The notes: generated from the sequence alone by a model not told the origin. Numbered from the stretch's first letter, positions 23,918 through 35,621 are shown. The stretch: 64,000 nt of DNA from Corbicula japonica (GCA_038501625.1 JAZAYU010000001.1:8669374-8733373), one strand, 5' to 3'. Made by a program: numbers and translations.

Positions 23918-24390
23918 AATCCTTTTTTGACAGTAAAAGATTCAAACTAATGAAGAACAGAAATATTTTATTTCTAATAGTCACCTGGAGTGACAAATTG
24001 TGTGGTTGAAAAAGTCTTGAAAGGAACTGCTCTCATATGTAATGTACCTGTTTGGGAGTAAAGTACTAAATTTTGGAAAACTATTGAATTTACTTCCTGT
24101 CTGTCTTGTGTAGCATTTGATAAAAAGACTGTGATATATGTTAATATTTACCTAGAAAATCGATTTTAAGGGGAGATAATTCTAGAATATTATATACTAG
24201 TCTGTACAATGTGTCTGTCTGGTGTAAGACAGCATTAAATACTGTGATATCACAAATTGTCACCTTAATACAATAATGATACATGTATATCTCCTTCATA
24301 TTTCAGTGATACTTATTACGTTTTTTGCACTAAGATGATGTTATATTCCACTTCATGGAACGTGTAGTGCCACTACTCCAGAAAAATCTG

Positions 24391-24521
24391 TGTCCAATAT
24401 GATAAAACTGAAATTGGAGATCAGTCTAAAATCTCGAGCATGTAATTGGTTAAAATGGAGACTTAAGATGCTTGAGAGATTTGATTGTTGTCCACAATCT
24501 CAGTTTATGATTTTGGGCACT
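24391..24521. mobile_element. Family B MITE, diverged
   Basis: TGTCCAATATGATAAAACTG to CAGTTTATGATTTTGGGCAC. Its arms carry ATTGGTTAAAATGGAGAC and a decayed mirror. Confidence 0.65.
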
Positions 24522-25842
24522 GTTATAAAAAAAATTGTATTAAACCAACAATGATGATGCTAAGCAATTTATAAAAAAGACTGTAAAGGACCTATTAAGT
24601 TAAGCTGAGCTTGTTTCATAGAGAGCTGTATCTGTTGTCTGTCTGTTTGTCTGTCTGTTGATCTGTATGTCTGTCAGTGTTTGTGCCAGAAGCTGGATTT
24701 TATAACAGATTATCAAATTTAAATCAGAAATGTAGGCAAAATGTAAACAACTTTTATTTGATTACATTTTGAATACAGTTGAATCTGCTTAAGCAGCCAC
24801 CTGCATTCAACAACCACCTGTTTGTACATCTATATCATGTCAATTAACTATTAACCATCCTAACCATTTCAAACTGACTTTCTTTGGGAGAGACAATTTC
24901 CTGTATCTACCTCTTTCTCTTTCTGGGAATTATAAGTTGCAGGATTTTGGAAAATTCCAAGTTTTGAGCCTTTGGTAAATAATAGTAAATAAATTGTAAT
25001 ACTTTAACACATAAATAAGCAGTGCTTAGTGAGTGTGGCAACATTAAGTATTGTTGATTTACTTGAAAATATTTTTGGTTTGAAATAATGTGAATGGAGA
25101 GTCGAGTGAACATGAATATGTAATCTTGTTTGAATAAATGTACTTTCCACAGCCTTGCTCTTTATTTCCTTGTTTGAACATCATCACAAATCACTTGTAG
25201 GGAACCTTTCTTTGGATCTCTTCAAAGGATGTCAATCAAACTTCACACACTGAGTCTTTATCTGAATATAGTGAAGTGTATTGTCCATGACAGTGACACA
25301 TAACTAATGATCAAGGTCACACTTGATGGTTTAAAGGTCGAAATGTGAGCACAAATCTTTAGTCTTGGGCTTTTGCAACAGATAAAGGTTCACCGACAAG
25401 TGGAGTGTTGCATTTACGAACCAAGACCTTACATAAAAGGTCAAGGTCACATTTAAATTCTAGTCACAACTTATAAAACATTCATGTTCTGGCGCATTAC
25501 TTTGCAATTGCTGAACTACACCATCTAAACTTCAAAGTTCCTTTTTTATCTATTTGCCTCCGACTAGTGCATAGTGACGCATTAAAGTACCACTACTCTA
25601 TCTTACAAGTCTAGGCCATACACATGGACGTTACAACTGGCCTTTAAGTTCAAAAGTTTACAGTAGCCTTTCTTTGAATATGATAATGGGATCTCGGCTA
25701 ACTTCAGTTCAAAGGTCACCCAAATAATGTCTAAGAACCATGACTCTGCCTGATGTGTCAAAATTACAGTTTGTCAGCATTACTTCACAACTAATCAAAA
25801 TAAACGGATTCAAACTTTTCAAAAATTAAAATTTCAAAAATA
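24522..25842. other. Intergenic DNA with remnants of dispersed repeats
   Basis: It contains a GTCTGTCTG microsatellite (about 24636-24680), the ACAGTTGAATCTGC fragment at 24775, and TCAAGGTCACA-type motifs at 25.2-25.5 kb resembling decayed bivalve tandem units. No gene was recognised. Confidence 0.5.
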
Positions 25843-25923
25843 AATACGAAACTTTGCTCTCTCAGTTCGTGGTTGGATGAGATCGTCATCCAACCACGAA
25901 CTGAGAGAGCAAAGGTTCGTATT
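25843..25923. repeat. 81-bp hairpin with 38-bp arms
   Basis: Arms at 25843-25880 and 25886-25923 match at 37 of 38 positions around a GATCG centre. The outer ends are AATACGAA and TTCGTATT; the middle contains GCTCTCTCAGTTCGTGG. It belongs to neither family A nor B. It lies about 1.1 kb upstream of the Mab-21-like gene. Confidence 0.9.
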
Positions 25924-26865
25924 AACCCTTTCACCTTCATTTATTATAAATTGTCATATAAAAGGCCAGGAAACAATCAGTAGGTGTTGTGGTTGTGAAC
26001 AGTGACCATTGACTGACAGAAAAACAAAATGTGCAATAGCTCCCCGCCCATTGACCGCCTTTTTACAAACGGTATGATAGCATGCCTTAAAATGAAATAA
26101 CAATGGGGCTGTTATGGGGCTACGCTAGTTATTTCTTTCCATCTACCTCCTTCTTTCTTTTGTTCCTTTCCATTGACTTCAACATATACTAATAACCTTA
26201 ATTGATTTGAACTTCATTCTTTCGGTCTGTGGATCCGTCCGTCAACAAAGATCGTAAATTAGATGTTTTGGGTAAACTCTAAACAATTTCAATAGTATTT
26301 CTATAATTTCACCGAATTTTGCGATCTATGGTGCCTAGTCGGGACCTAGAAAGCAATAGACAACTTCATATACATCTTGATTTTATTGCTTCAAGTATTG
26401 CCCACCCTCTGACGAATGCATATCTTGGTGTGGACTTCCAGCTACATCAGCTTCCAAACATTCAATACAGATTACAACAAATAAGTGTTAAGAAATCACG
26501 TTTGTCAGTGCTTCAACCAGTGTAATTATATTAACACCTCATCAAACAATTGTACATTAAATTATTATTACATATACTCGTATTTATGTATGCAGGTAAA
26601 TATCAATAAAATCAATACAAAATAATGCCTGACAGTTATATAACTAAAACAACACACACACTTAAAGCCTAACGATTCAAAAACTGGAACCTGGTCTGTC
26701 ACATGTTTTTAAATTATTATTTCCGAGGACTTAGCTCATGTGAATTTAAAGAGATAGAACATTTATAAACCATACCATCTCTATTTAAACTAGGAAGAGG
26801 AAGTTAAAACAGCCATAATATGGTATTACAGTTTTATTAAATAAATTATGACTTCTCTTAGTTGA

Positions 26866-26916
26866 GTATTAGCAAACAAACATCACTCCGAAAAGCTCAT
26901 GTTTGTTTGCTAATAC
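26866..26916. repeat. Inverted repeat with 18-bp perfect arms upstream of the Mab-21-like gene
   Basis: GTATTAGCAAACAAACAT (26866-26883) and its exact reverse complement (26899-26916) are separated by 15 bp, 112 bp before the proposed start codon. It could be a foldback remnant or a regulatory hairpin. Confidence 0.85.
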
Positions 26917-27028
26917 GGGCACATCTGTGTCATTGCCTTAAATTTTGAGTATTGATACAATCAACGTGTCAGTGCGATATAATTAAACATAACAGAATTC
27001 AGTGCAATTGGAAGATTTTTCTATCAGA

Positions 27029-29155
27029 ATGTTCGGTCGGCAAGCGCACTCTCATAACCTATCACTGAGACTGTCGCAGGTTCTAAATGATATCGGGGTT
27101 AACAAGACAATGATTATGAAGAGGCGAAAGATCTGGCTGTTACAGGAGGCCATTATCAACACTGGCAATCAACTGATACCCAATTTTAGAGGAAACATTT
27201 CTGCATATTTACTTGGCAGTCAAACCGAGGGATCAACTACCAAAGGTTTAAACTCTGATCTAGATCATCTTTTATGCATACATGTCCTCAGGATACTTCA
27301 GGACTGGTCGCAGTGGCAATCTAATATGCAGCAGTGTTTGATGGTGCAGGATGAGACAACATCTCCTGGCTATTGCCTGCTTCAGTTAGTGAGACGTGAT
27401 GTCCCGCTTCCTATGCAGGAAGTCCTGGATGAACGAAGCAACAGCATAGACATCAGAAGAAGAGTTCTACTGAGACACTTCTGTTGTTTGGGACATATAC
27501 AAGATGGGAATGGCGTTGTTAGACATGGCCCTGCTGGAGCAGAAATTGGAGGACCTGGCCAATTCGACATTGATTTTGTGCCTGCTTTCTACAGTTCATC
27601 CTGGCCTAAAGAAGCTGAACCGTGGCTTTGTCAACAGAATGCAAGTGGCTGGCCAACTGCAGAAATGAAGAGGTATTCAGTAGAACATGGCTGTTTTCTT
27701 GTTCCAGTTGCCAGTAAAACAGGTGTGTATCAGGACCTGGAATGGAGAATATCAACTTCTCTGGCTGAACGATGTTTGATGTTCAATCTCAACATTACAC
27801 AAATAAGGTGCTATATTCTGATGAAAATGATTTTAAAGACTTTTCTAAAACCAAAGTGTGGAGAGACTGTTTCCAGTTTTATGTGTAAGAATATTTTATT
27901 CCACTGTATTGCAGAGTCAGAATCCCGCAGTTCATGGAATAAAGGTAGTTTAATGTTATGGTTGAAAAAATGTCTGACAACTTTGTTTCACTGTATACTT
28001 ACAGACAATTGTCCCCATTTCATGATACCCGGGAACAATCTTCTTGCTGGTAAATTGTCGGCGGGAATTAAGCATCAACTTGTGGATGTGATGTGCAGCC
28101 TGATTGAAAATTTAGAAAAATCACTGATGGGTATACAGATAGATGATCTTGGTAATCGTCTCCATGTAAAATCAGGTGGACTAATGTATGATCATCTACA
28201 ATCTGCTTATGATATCGCATCATCTGTAGCCTCTGTTAACATTATTGATGCGGCGAACATGATGTTTGGCCTCATAAGGGAATTTCATATTGACTCTTTA
28301 AATGGTTGTGCCTCCGTTTACCAAATAATGGCAGACAGCGTCATCAAACTATGTCAATTATATCAAACTGGAAATACAATTGATCGTCTGGCAATCAATC
28401 TATACACACCATTTCTTTGTACCAGCATTGGGTCACTGATAGCATCTCAAGATATAGAGTTGTCACAGTTCATATCTCCGGCAGCTATGAGCTGGTATTC
28501 TGTCGGCTTGAAATCAGATATCCTTTCCGGCGGTCTAAAGTTTGCAGCAGCACTGTATTGTGTAGGATATCTAGAGAGCTGTGAATTTTGCCTAGCAGGT
28601 CTGAGAAGAAAACTGTCACAAACACCTGTTCTGGCCATTTGTTCTTGCTGTGTACGAAAACAAACGGCTTCTTTAGCCTTTCAGATAGCCTGCTATGAGA
28701 AGAATGAACATGTGATTAAACACAACCTAGCTTGCTGTGTCAAATATCTGCCTTGCGAGGTTAACTGTATTCCTAAGGAGCTACAGTATGAATTGTTCCA
28801 GTCAACAGCAATGAGTCGCACACATAGAAGCAGAAAAGATATCTGGATGGATTTTGCCGTTGTAGATTCTCTACCTTACCTCTATTTCCTGCAATACAAG
28901 GTTTACAGAAGGCTATATAGACCAGAAGAACGACTCCGAGCTCTGCACAATCTAGTCAACACAACACAAAATGATCCAAACCTTGGTCACAGGGAGATCG
29001 CTCTGAACATACTCGGTCAATGTATGGAGCAGGAGAATAGAACAGATGCTGCTTATTGCTATTACATGATGTCACTGAATGTGAGGGGAAGAAACAATGC
29101 AGCCAAATGGCATATTTGTAGACTGTTGGCTGATATGTTTACAAGAAGACCCTAA
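27029..29155 (+). CDS. Mab-21 / cGAS-like nucleotidyltransferase-fold protein, single exon
   Basis: Uninterrupted frame of 708 residues from ATG 27029 to TAA 29153-29155. The frame is open from 26993, after a stop at 26990, so an upstream coding exon cannot be excluded. The nucleotidyltransferase signature is YLLGSQTEGSTTKGLNSDLD (residues 60-79: GS at 63-64, carboxylates D77 and D79); GQFDIDFVPAF (D180/D182) is the probable third-carboxylate strand. The Mab-21 C-lobe follows: WP..A..W, GCFLVPVA, EWRIS..LAER and a Q...Y..MKM.LK helix. The last 300 residues are Cys- and helix-rich, ending in TPR-like helices. Members of this fold include cGAS and cGAS-like receptors, which make cyclic dinucleotides after sensing nucleic acid, and Mab-21 proteins without proven activity. 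Bivalves have large families of such genes. The motif residues look intact, but enzymatic activity, ligand and role are not established; innate immunity is inference. Confidence 0.85.
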   Translation: MFGRQAHSHNLSLRLSQVLNDIGVNKTMIMKRRKIWLLQEAIINTGNQLIPNFRGNISAYLLGSQTEGSTTKGLNSDLDHLLCIHVLRILQDWSQWQSNMQQCLMVQDETTSPGYCLLQLVRRDVPLPMQEVLDERSNSIDIRRRVLLRHFCCLGHIQDGNGVVRHGPAGAEIGGPGQFDIDFVPAFYSSSWPKEAEPWLCQQNASGWPTAEMKRYSVEHGCFLVPVASKTGVYQDLEWRISTSLAERCLMFNLNITQIRCYILMKMILKTFLKPKCGETVSSFMCKNILFHCIAESESRSSWNKGSLMLWLKKCLTTLFHCILTDNCPHFMIPGNNLLAGKLSAGIKHQLVDVMCSLIENLEKSLMGIQIDDLGNRLHVKSGGLMYDHLQSAYDIASSVASVNIIDAANMMFGLIREFHIDSLNGCASVYQIMADSVIKLCQLYQTGNTIDRLAINLYTPFLCTSIGSLIASQDIELSQFISPAAMSWYSVGLKSDILSGGLKFAAALYCVGYLESCEFCLAGLRRKLSQTPVLAICSCCVRKQTASLAFQIACYEKNEHVIKHNLACCVKYLPCEVNCIPKELQYELFQSTAMSRTHRSRKDIWMDFAVVDSLPYLYFLQYKVYRRLYRPEERLRALHNLVNTTQNDPNLGHREIALNILGQCMEQENRTDAAYCYYMMSLNVRGRNNAAKWHICRLLADMFTRRP

Positions 29156-30430
29156 TTACTCATGGTTAAGAAACAACAGCGGAGTAAGCAGTTAAGCGAA
29201 GTATCAATGAGATGAGCGAAGTAAGCACGTGCTAATCAAATACAAGAACGGTGCAATCTGGCGAAGTGTGGGAAGTAATATGCATTTCATTTATTGCCCG
29301 GGAACAGGCTTGGTGTAATTCAGCCTTGATTGTTTCACATTTGTTCGTGTTTGATAGCGTTCAAAGCTCCATTTTCATCTATTTCAGTATCACAGTAGAG
29401 TCGTTTTGCCATTGACGGCTTTAACATGTCTTTCCGTCAATTTTATATGTATTCATGTTACCGTCATAAAGAGGTCTGTGACTGGTCTCCTGCTATGAAA
29501 ATACAATCCCATCTGCATATTTATGACTGTGTGATAAAAAGACACGCGTGTTCTTGCCTGAGTTTCACTTAAATAAGTTTTCATATTTCAAAGTAATGCA
29601 TCGACACCTAAATAATGGCTGCCATACCTAAAGACAATTGATAATTTTAAAACATAAAGTACGTTTAGATATAGAAATTTAATTATATTTTATTGGTTAA
29701 ATAATCAATACATTAATACAATGTTATTTAAATTGTTAAAAAAATCAAAAAATTATACTCGCATTATATTTAAAGATAAAATATCACATTCGATATATTA
29801 AATGGCCATAAAAGAACATGTAATTATAGGTATTGGGAAAATATATTTGAAACCACTGGCAAAAATCTATTTTGGTGTATTAAAATTCATGTGACCTATT
29901 GAAGAAGCTTATTATAAATCAGATACTTTCTTGCATTTTCTTTGTAAACTTAAAATTTATTTGTTCACTTTGTAGTTTGCATACTTCACATTCATATGAT
30001 TTAATATGAGGCGAGAAGTATGACATTAAAAAAAACGTTTGCGAGAGCAAAAAACCTATATCGCTTGTAATAAACCTAAAGCTTTTCCATACGAAACAAG
30101 TGCAGTTTAAAATCACTACAGCAACAAGGTTTTTGTCACAGTGTTTGATGAAGCGAACTGATTTATATAATAAGAACGATAATAGACAATATTATTTTTT
30201 TTCACGTTATTCGTTAAGTCAATCTGTAAATTCAAAAAAAGGATACCAATATGATATTCTAAAGCGCTGTGCATGCTTGATGATTAACCCCTTGACATAT
30301 GGTCGCCTTGATTACCTCTTTGTTTGCGCGACGATGGCAGGGGTTTGGAAGTTCATGGAGGTTTATAGGGAAATCTTGTAAAAGAACATAGAAGCTCGAT
30401 CTGTTTTATGCCATCGGGTTGTTGTTGAAT
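29156..30430. other. AT-rich DNA downstream of the Mab-21-like gene
   Basis: Probably includes its 3' untranslated region; AATAAA occurs at 30069-30074. Open frames at 29919-30381 have no recognisable domain. No defined repeat was seen. Confidence 0.45.
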
Positions 30431-31150
30431 TGACTCAAGGTGCTCGGGCTCATTAAGGTCATTAGTGTGCTCACTATTTCTTTACGACAATGTCATTAGC
30501 TTCTAGCGATTTATACATGTGTGAGAATTTGCATGGAACATTGTCGAATTGATGGGTGGGTTAAAGCTGGTCCAAGACAACTTGTTTGCTCGTTGGGGCA
30601 AGTGTTAGTTAGGTAAACTGTAGTGTATTACCCCACTAGACGCATCTAACAGATTTATATATGTTGTATTGTTAGTAATTTTTGTTCCTTTTATCCCTGT
30701 CATCATGTTCTTGTTAATTTGACTCGGTGTACTCTGGTCTCGGTAAGATCATCGAGTACTCGCCCATTTGGCTTTGCAATGCTATTAGCATCTTATGTTT
30801 TATATGTTTGTGTGTTTTTGCATGCAACATTGTTAAGCCGATGGGCGAGTTGGAGTTTTTTCACCAAGAAAACTTGGACTTGTTTGTTGATATGAGAACC
30901 TGTTGGGGCAAGTGTAAGGTTGGTGCACCCCAGAACCTGGTTTACCCCCCCCCCCCAGTGGCAATTTGTTTTGCCACTGACCGTTCCAAGGCGGTAACCA
31001 CAAGGGTTCTCTATGTCGTTAATTGTTTGTGGGGTCTTATTTGAATTGACATCCTTATAACAACATGCTCTATTTACCTTTCTTCTTTTTTCGCTGCGTG
31101 GGGAGGCTGTGTTTTGTGAGTGTGGCGATTCCCGATATGCATATTTCACT
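30431..31150. repeat. Two diverged copies of an approximately 290-bp sequence
   Basis: TTGACTCAAGGTGCTCGGGC (about 30429) and TTTGACTCGGTGTACTCTGG (about 30718) begin similar stretches that share a GTGTG..TTTGCATG.AACATTGT block, a GATGGG.G.GTT block and GTTGGGGCAAGTGT. The second copy continues into a 13-C run (about 30943-30957) and a GGCAATTTGTTTTGCC hairpin. The class is unrecognised. Confidence 0.6.
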
Positions 31151-31249
31151 TGTTTAATGCATAAGATGTTATGACAAAATAATTAAAACATTTTAACCGT
31201 TGTGAAAGCGTAGTTCCGTCCCGTGGACGTCATTTTTTTGCTGGAATAC

Positions 31250-32165
31250 CCAAAGGTTTTGCCATTGTAAATGTTGAAAAAGTTTATGTTGAAGTTGTTT
31301 CATATTAAACACTTAAGTGTTACAATTTGATGTGACCAAATTAGCAATTTAATGCACGTTGTACACCTATGCGATTGAACGCTTTTTGTCCACAATGAGA
31401 TCTATCCACCTGTGAAGTTTCAAGTCAGTAGCTTTGATAGTGTTGGGGTTATGCTCTAGACAAGAAAATTAAACAAAGGCAAAATAACTCCAAAACCATG
31501 AAGTGTAGACTGATGGTTCTTGTGCACTGCACTCCGTCTCAATTATTTCTATTCAACTATGAAGTTTCAAGTCAACAGAAAGTTTTGGAGTTAAAGTAGA
31601 GAAAAGAAAACTAAACAAAGGGAAATAACTCTAAACTTATGCAGTGCAGAATGATGGTTCTTGTGCACTGCACTCTGTCTCGTTGAGATCTAAGTTTATT
31701 TCTCTAGTTTTATTTATCGTCGCTACCGGAAGCCCATATGAGCGACGCCTCCAGAAGAGTGTTAGTCATTTTAGGTTTTGGAGGATAGTGCAAGATACAG
31801 AGGACTCTCCAATTCCAGAATCGTCCCTGGTTCTTTTAAGTACCCGGTGTATAGCACCATTACACTAGACCTCGGTTTAACGTCTCTTCTGAAAAACTGT
31901 TAGTAATTTAAGTTGGAGTAGCGGGGGATCGAACCAGCGATGCCTGGACTCAGAGGCAGGCGTGCTAATCACTGAGCTAATAATCCGCTCTTGAGATCTA
32001 AGTTTTAATGTCGACAGCTTTGATAGAGTTGAAGTTATGCTTTTGAAGAATAACGCCAAAATCATGAAGTGCAGAGTGATGTTTGTTGTGCAATGCACTC
32101 TGTCTCGATGAGATCTATCCACCTATAAAGTTTAAGTCAATAGCTTTGATAGTGTTGGAGTTATA
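31250..32165. repeat. Degenerate tandem repeat, about 165-bp unit, interrupted by a SINE
   Basis: Units share GAGATCTATCCACC, TGAAGTTTCAAGTCA, AGCTTTGATAGTGTTGG, AAATAACTC and TTGTGCACTGCACTC.GTCTC. Copies lie at about 31380, 31540 and 32040-32160. The SINE at 31698-31990 splits one unit. Confidence 0.75.
31698..31990 (-). mobile_element. tRNA-derived SINE with 15-bp target duplication
   Basis: On the minus strand it begins with a tRNA-like head (31988 to 31915) carrying an A box (TTAGCTCAGTGATTAGCA) and a B box (GGTTCGATCC). A conserved middle follows (GAGGTCTAGTGTAATGG ... TATACACCGGGTACTT), and the tail reads TAAATAAAACTAGAG. TTGAGATCTAAGTTT flanks it at 31683-31697 and 31991-32005, the target duplication expected of LINE-driven retroposition. 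The tRNA head pairs poorly in its acceptor stem, so it is not a working tRNA gene. Confidence 0.9.
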
Positions 32166-32875
32166 TTCCGGACCATCATCAGGTCGCTGCCCGCCCGCCA
32201 TGGGTGATCCCAAATATGTCATGTCTTTGATAAGTGCCCATATGGAGAGGAGGAAAATCTTATATCTAGCCACTAGTCACCGAATGTTACTTACCACTTT
32301 AGAATCTAGTCATGGATCAACAGTTCTTGCAACGACAGCAATTTAAGTAGACACTAATCTGGAAATCAGTTTTAACCTCAGTTAGAATTCCGACAGACAG
32401 CATGGTAATTTAACCTGCTTTGTAAATGCACTGCACTACAGAGTTCTAGACAGTAACTACTTTGTCTTGTCATACTAGTCTCGTCTAACAAACATTTTGT
32501 CTTGTAAATTAGGACATAGTCAAGTAGCCATAAGATTAATAGTAAAACTAACGAGTATATAGACTTTTAATTCTTATTGATAGGAAACAATGCAAGCTGC
32601 AGCTTACATAGTACATAGTACAAACAGAAACATACCCTATTAACATTCAAAAAGCATTTATTCTGTAGACTTTGAACATTATAAATAAAAAAAAATTCGT
32701 CGTCATTAGGAATACTGAAAAGACTTGTTGATCTAATATTCCAGATATGTATATTAATTGTACTATTAACATCTCCACTTTATAAAACAATGAAAAACAA
32801 GGGATATATTTGCATATACCCTGGAAATGTTGGCATCTCGAATCACAGTAACATAGCAAGCAAATATAACTAATT

Positions 32876-32983
32876 TCCAAGACCATAAACGTAAAGCTGG
32901 AGACCAGTCTCTATCAATCATCTGATTGGCTGAAATGGACACCTGAGACTGGTTTCCAGTTTTAGCTTTGTGATCATGGGCAC
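32876..32983. mobile_element. Family B MITE with central deletion
   Basis: CCAAGACCATAAACGTAAAG, GAGACCAGTCT, CATCTGATTGGCTGAAATGG and a shortened mirror ending TGATCATGGGCAC. Confidence 0.75.
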
Positions 32984-33117
32984 AAGTCTATGCTTTAGAT
33001 CAGGGTTAAACGTACATTTGCCATCAAAAGTCAACATCATTAACAAGAGTACCGACTCAAAACTCTAGTAAGTAATTGAACAATTTGGAAATTGAGCTAA
33101 TAGTTTCTTAACTAGCA

Positions 33118-33259
33118 GGGCCCAAGATAATAAAACTAAGATTGGAGACCAGTCTCAAGCATCTGATTGGCTGATATGGCAACTTGTCCACATTTCAGCC
33201 AATCAGATGCTTGAGATTTGAGACTGGTCTCCATATTTAATTTTATGATCTTGGGCCCT
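33118..33259. mobile_element. Family B palindromic MITE
   Basis: GGGCCCAAGATAATAAAACT to TTTTATGATCTTGGGCCC; both arms carry the CATCTGATTGGCTG motif and its mirror. Confidence 0.88.
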
Positions 33260-33694
33260 GTTTGCACTCCCGGTGTTATGCTCATACATACAACCTACCT
33301 AACACTGACTTTCGATGTCAGTGGGTTGAGAACATCCACATTTGACTAGAATTAAAAAAAACAAAAACAGAATTAATATGATATAGCATGCACTGATGGT
33401 GTCAATTAACATTGTTCAAATATGGTAAAAATTTATTTTCAATGACATAATAAGAAGAGGCTAAAATGCATCGAAATCAGGTTTTCTTCTTAAATCTTAA
33501 CAGTGATTTTAAGTAAAAAAGGGGCATATCTATGACAAAAATACAGTCAGGAGCTAATGTGATGTCGGACAACTATGTTAAGTTTGAAAGCTTTACCTTG
33601 AATGGTTACAGAGAAAAAGTGAACATAAAGAAAAAGCGTAAAGAAATGTTGATGTACACCTGCATGCCTATCCAACCACATACTCCAATCTAAT

Positions 33695-33722
33695 AACCAG
33701 GTTTTTCCAAAGAAAACCTGGT
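33695..33722. repeat. Isolated family D terminus, AACCAGG ... CCTGGT
   Basis: TAACCAGGTTTTTCC followed directly by AAAGAAAACCTGG looks like the two inverted ends of family D without the tandem core. Confidence 0.5.
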
Positions 33723-35621
33723 AACAATTTATAAAGAATTCAATGTTGCTGTTTTTTTAATATGAGACCAGCTCTAAAGATGAATCCACTTTCAAATGTC
33801 TTATTCAGATAGTCAGTTTCAAAGGCCATAAAATCTGAACATCGAAAATAAATGTTTTATGTTTGTTTTGTCAAAGCATCAGAATTAGCTAATAATTTTT
33901 ACAAAGGAGAAAACTTACTTCATTAGCTAATCAAGTTAATAAAAAAGAATACTTACTAAAATATTTAACAATAGCACTTATAAATAACAGCATCTACAGA
34001 ACACGATGAAAAATACCCTCTGACTATTCCCCGTTTTATTTCACCATTCAGTATTTTACTTATTATGCTAACAAAAAATATTACAATAATATCAACTCTA
34101 TCTTGACCTTAAACATTCAATAAAGTGAATTCCGCCAATCAGTAAAAATAATAATAGCTCACAGTGTGGTTTGATACAAAACCAATGGTTTCATGTTGTT
34201 TTTATGGATATTGCAAATCGGAGCTGGAAATGTCCCATAATTCTTCATGCTCAAAAATAAAGAGTCAACAAATTTGCACAATTTAGAACTACATGGCACT
34301 TACAAGAGTAAAAAATGAAATAATTTACACACACTATCACCACAACCTTTATCTCACATATGTATTGTCAAACCTGCAAATAAAGACCAATGCTTTAATT
34401 TGATTAAAAAATCAAACTGTGACAAAAAGGCTACTTGTAGTAAACACAGTCAATAATTAGAGAGGTAAAGAAAGCATATTTAAAAAAAACCTGTAGACAC
34501 AAAAGCTTAAAAGATACCATGAGAGTCAGTTAGAGTAATTCTGATAAACAGATTATCAAGTTCTTAATTAAGTTTCTTATTAAGTTTAAGAAATTCTAAT
34601 TCACAGAAACTAGTACATGAAAAGATTTTACCTGTTAAATCAAAGTTTTAGTTTTTTAATTTAGCCGACAACTTCAAGAGTATATAAAACCTTATAAGTT
34701 GGTATGTTAACAAAATGTTTACAATTTTATTTCCACAGGTTTTGATCAATTTACAAACAGGTCCTATCATCAATTGGCAAAATATGTATTAAAATTTGCT
34801 AAGGTGGTCCACTATTTGAAGTTGGTCTTTAACACAGGTTTGAATGCAGTCATCATTATAATATATATATAATTGTGCAATCGCTGCCAAGAGGATAGTG
34901 ACAACATTTTGATCAAATGCTGATCTGTAAGAACAGGAATGGCTTGGCTACTCCACTTGTTAGTCTTCTAACTGTAAATATAAATATTTCATAACGATAA
35001 TTAAAATATGACAACATGCTGAAGCTGGAAAAGCAATCAAACCAGGTGTTTGAACAGTTGTTGTAAGAACAGTTTTATATTTATTTATGAATACAGTAAA
35101 ACCCGTTATTTTAACCATCTCTTATTAAGACCATTACAATTAGGTCACTACTCCTATGTCCCTTTTTTCACAATTAATTAATTAATGCATTGTTTCTACC
35201 CGAAATAAAGACCAACCCACTACAAAGACCAAATTCACAGTCCCAAATGTGGTCTTAATAGCAGTTTTTCACTGAAGACTAACAACCAATGATTGTAGTA
35301 CACTTGAAATTCGAATAATATTTGTTATTAATGCTTTGTATCAGTTTATCAACAATTTCCCAGCTTTTTACATGAACCCTTACTGTTGTATGTTTCTAGG
35401 GTTTAATACCATTACTAAATGACAAATTCCATAAGCAATGTTTAACTTTCTGCTTGATATACATACTTTAGAGTATCACTTGCATGGACATGATCTTTCT
35501 TCATTTTCCACAATCCGCTCTAGGTGTGAGTACTGATTTCAATCCTGACAGTGGTCACAGAGTGTGCTTACATGTATAATAACTTGTATGCTAACAAAAT
35601 ATTGATTTACATCAGATGTAA

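Larger units (their letters stand above)
32166..34971 (-). other. AT-rich DNA, possible ATOX1 3' exon at its right end
   Basis: No protein gene is visible. On the minus strand TTTACAG|TTAG at 34972/34971 is a good acceptor. ATOX1 exon 36776-36905 ends AGAG|GTAACA at a possible donor; joining the two would give a Ser codon followed by TAG. That would make this AT-rich stretch ATOX1 3' untranslated sequence. It also contains two family B copies and a fragment of family D ends at 33695-33722. Confidence 0.3.

Noticed and set aside
26328..26525. 66-codon frame upstream of the Mab-21-like gene
   Set aside because: No homology recognised and no convincing donor joining it to the gene; it may be chance.
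30793..31149. 118-codon minus-strand frame
   Set aside because: It overlaps the duplicated 290-bp repeat and a homopolymer C run; no protein family features.
31915..31988. tRNA gene on the minus strand
   Set aside because: A and B boxes are good, but the acceptor stem pairs at only two or three of seven positions and the sequence is the head of a SINE with its own TSD.
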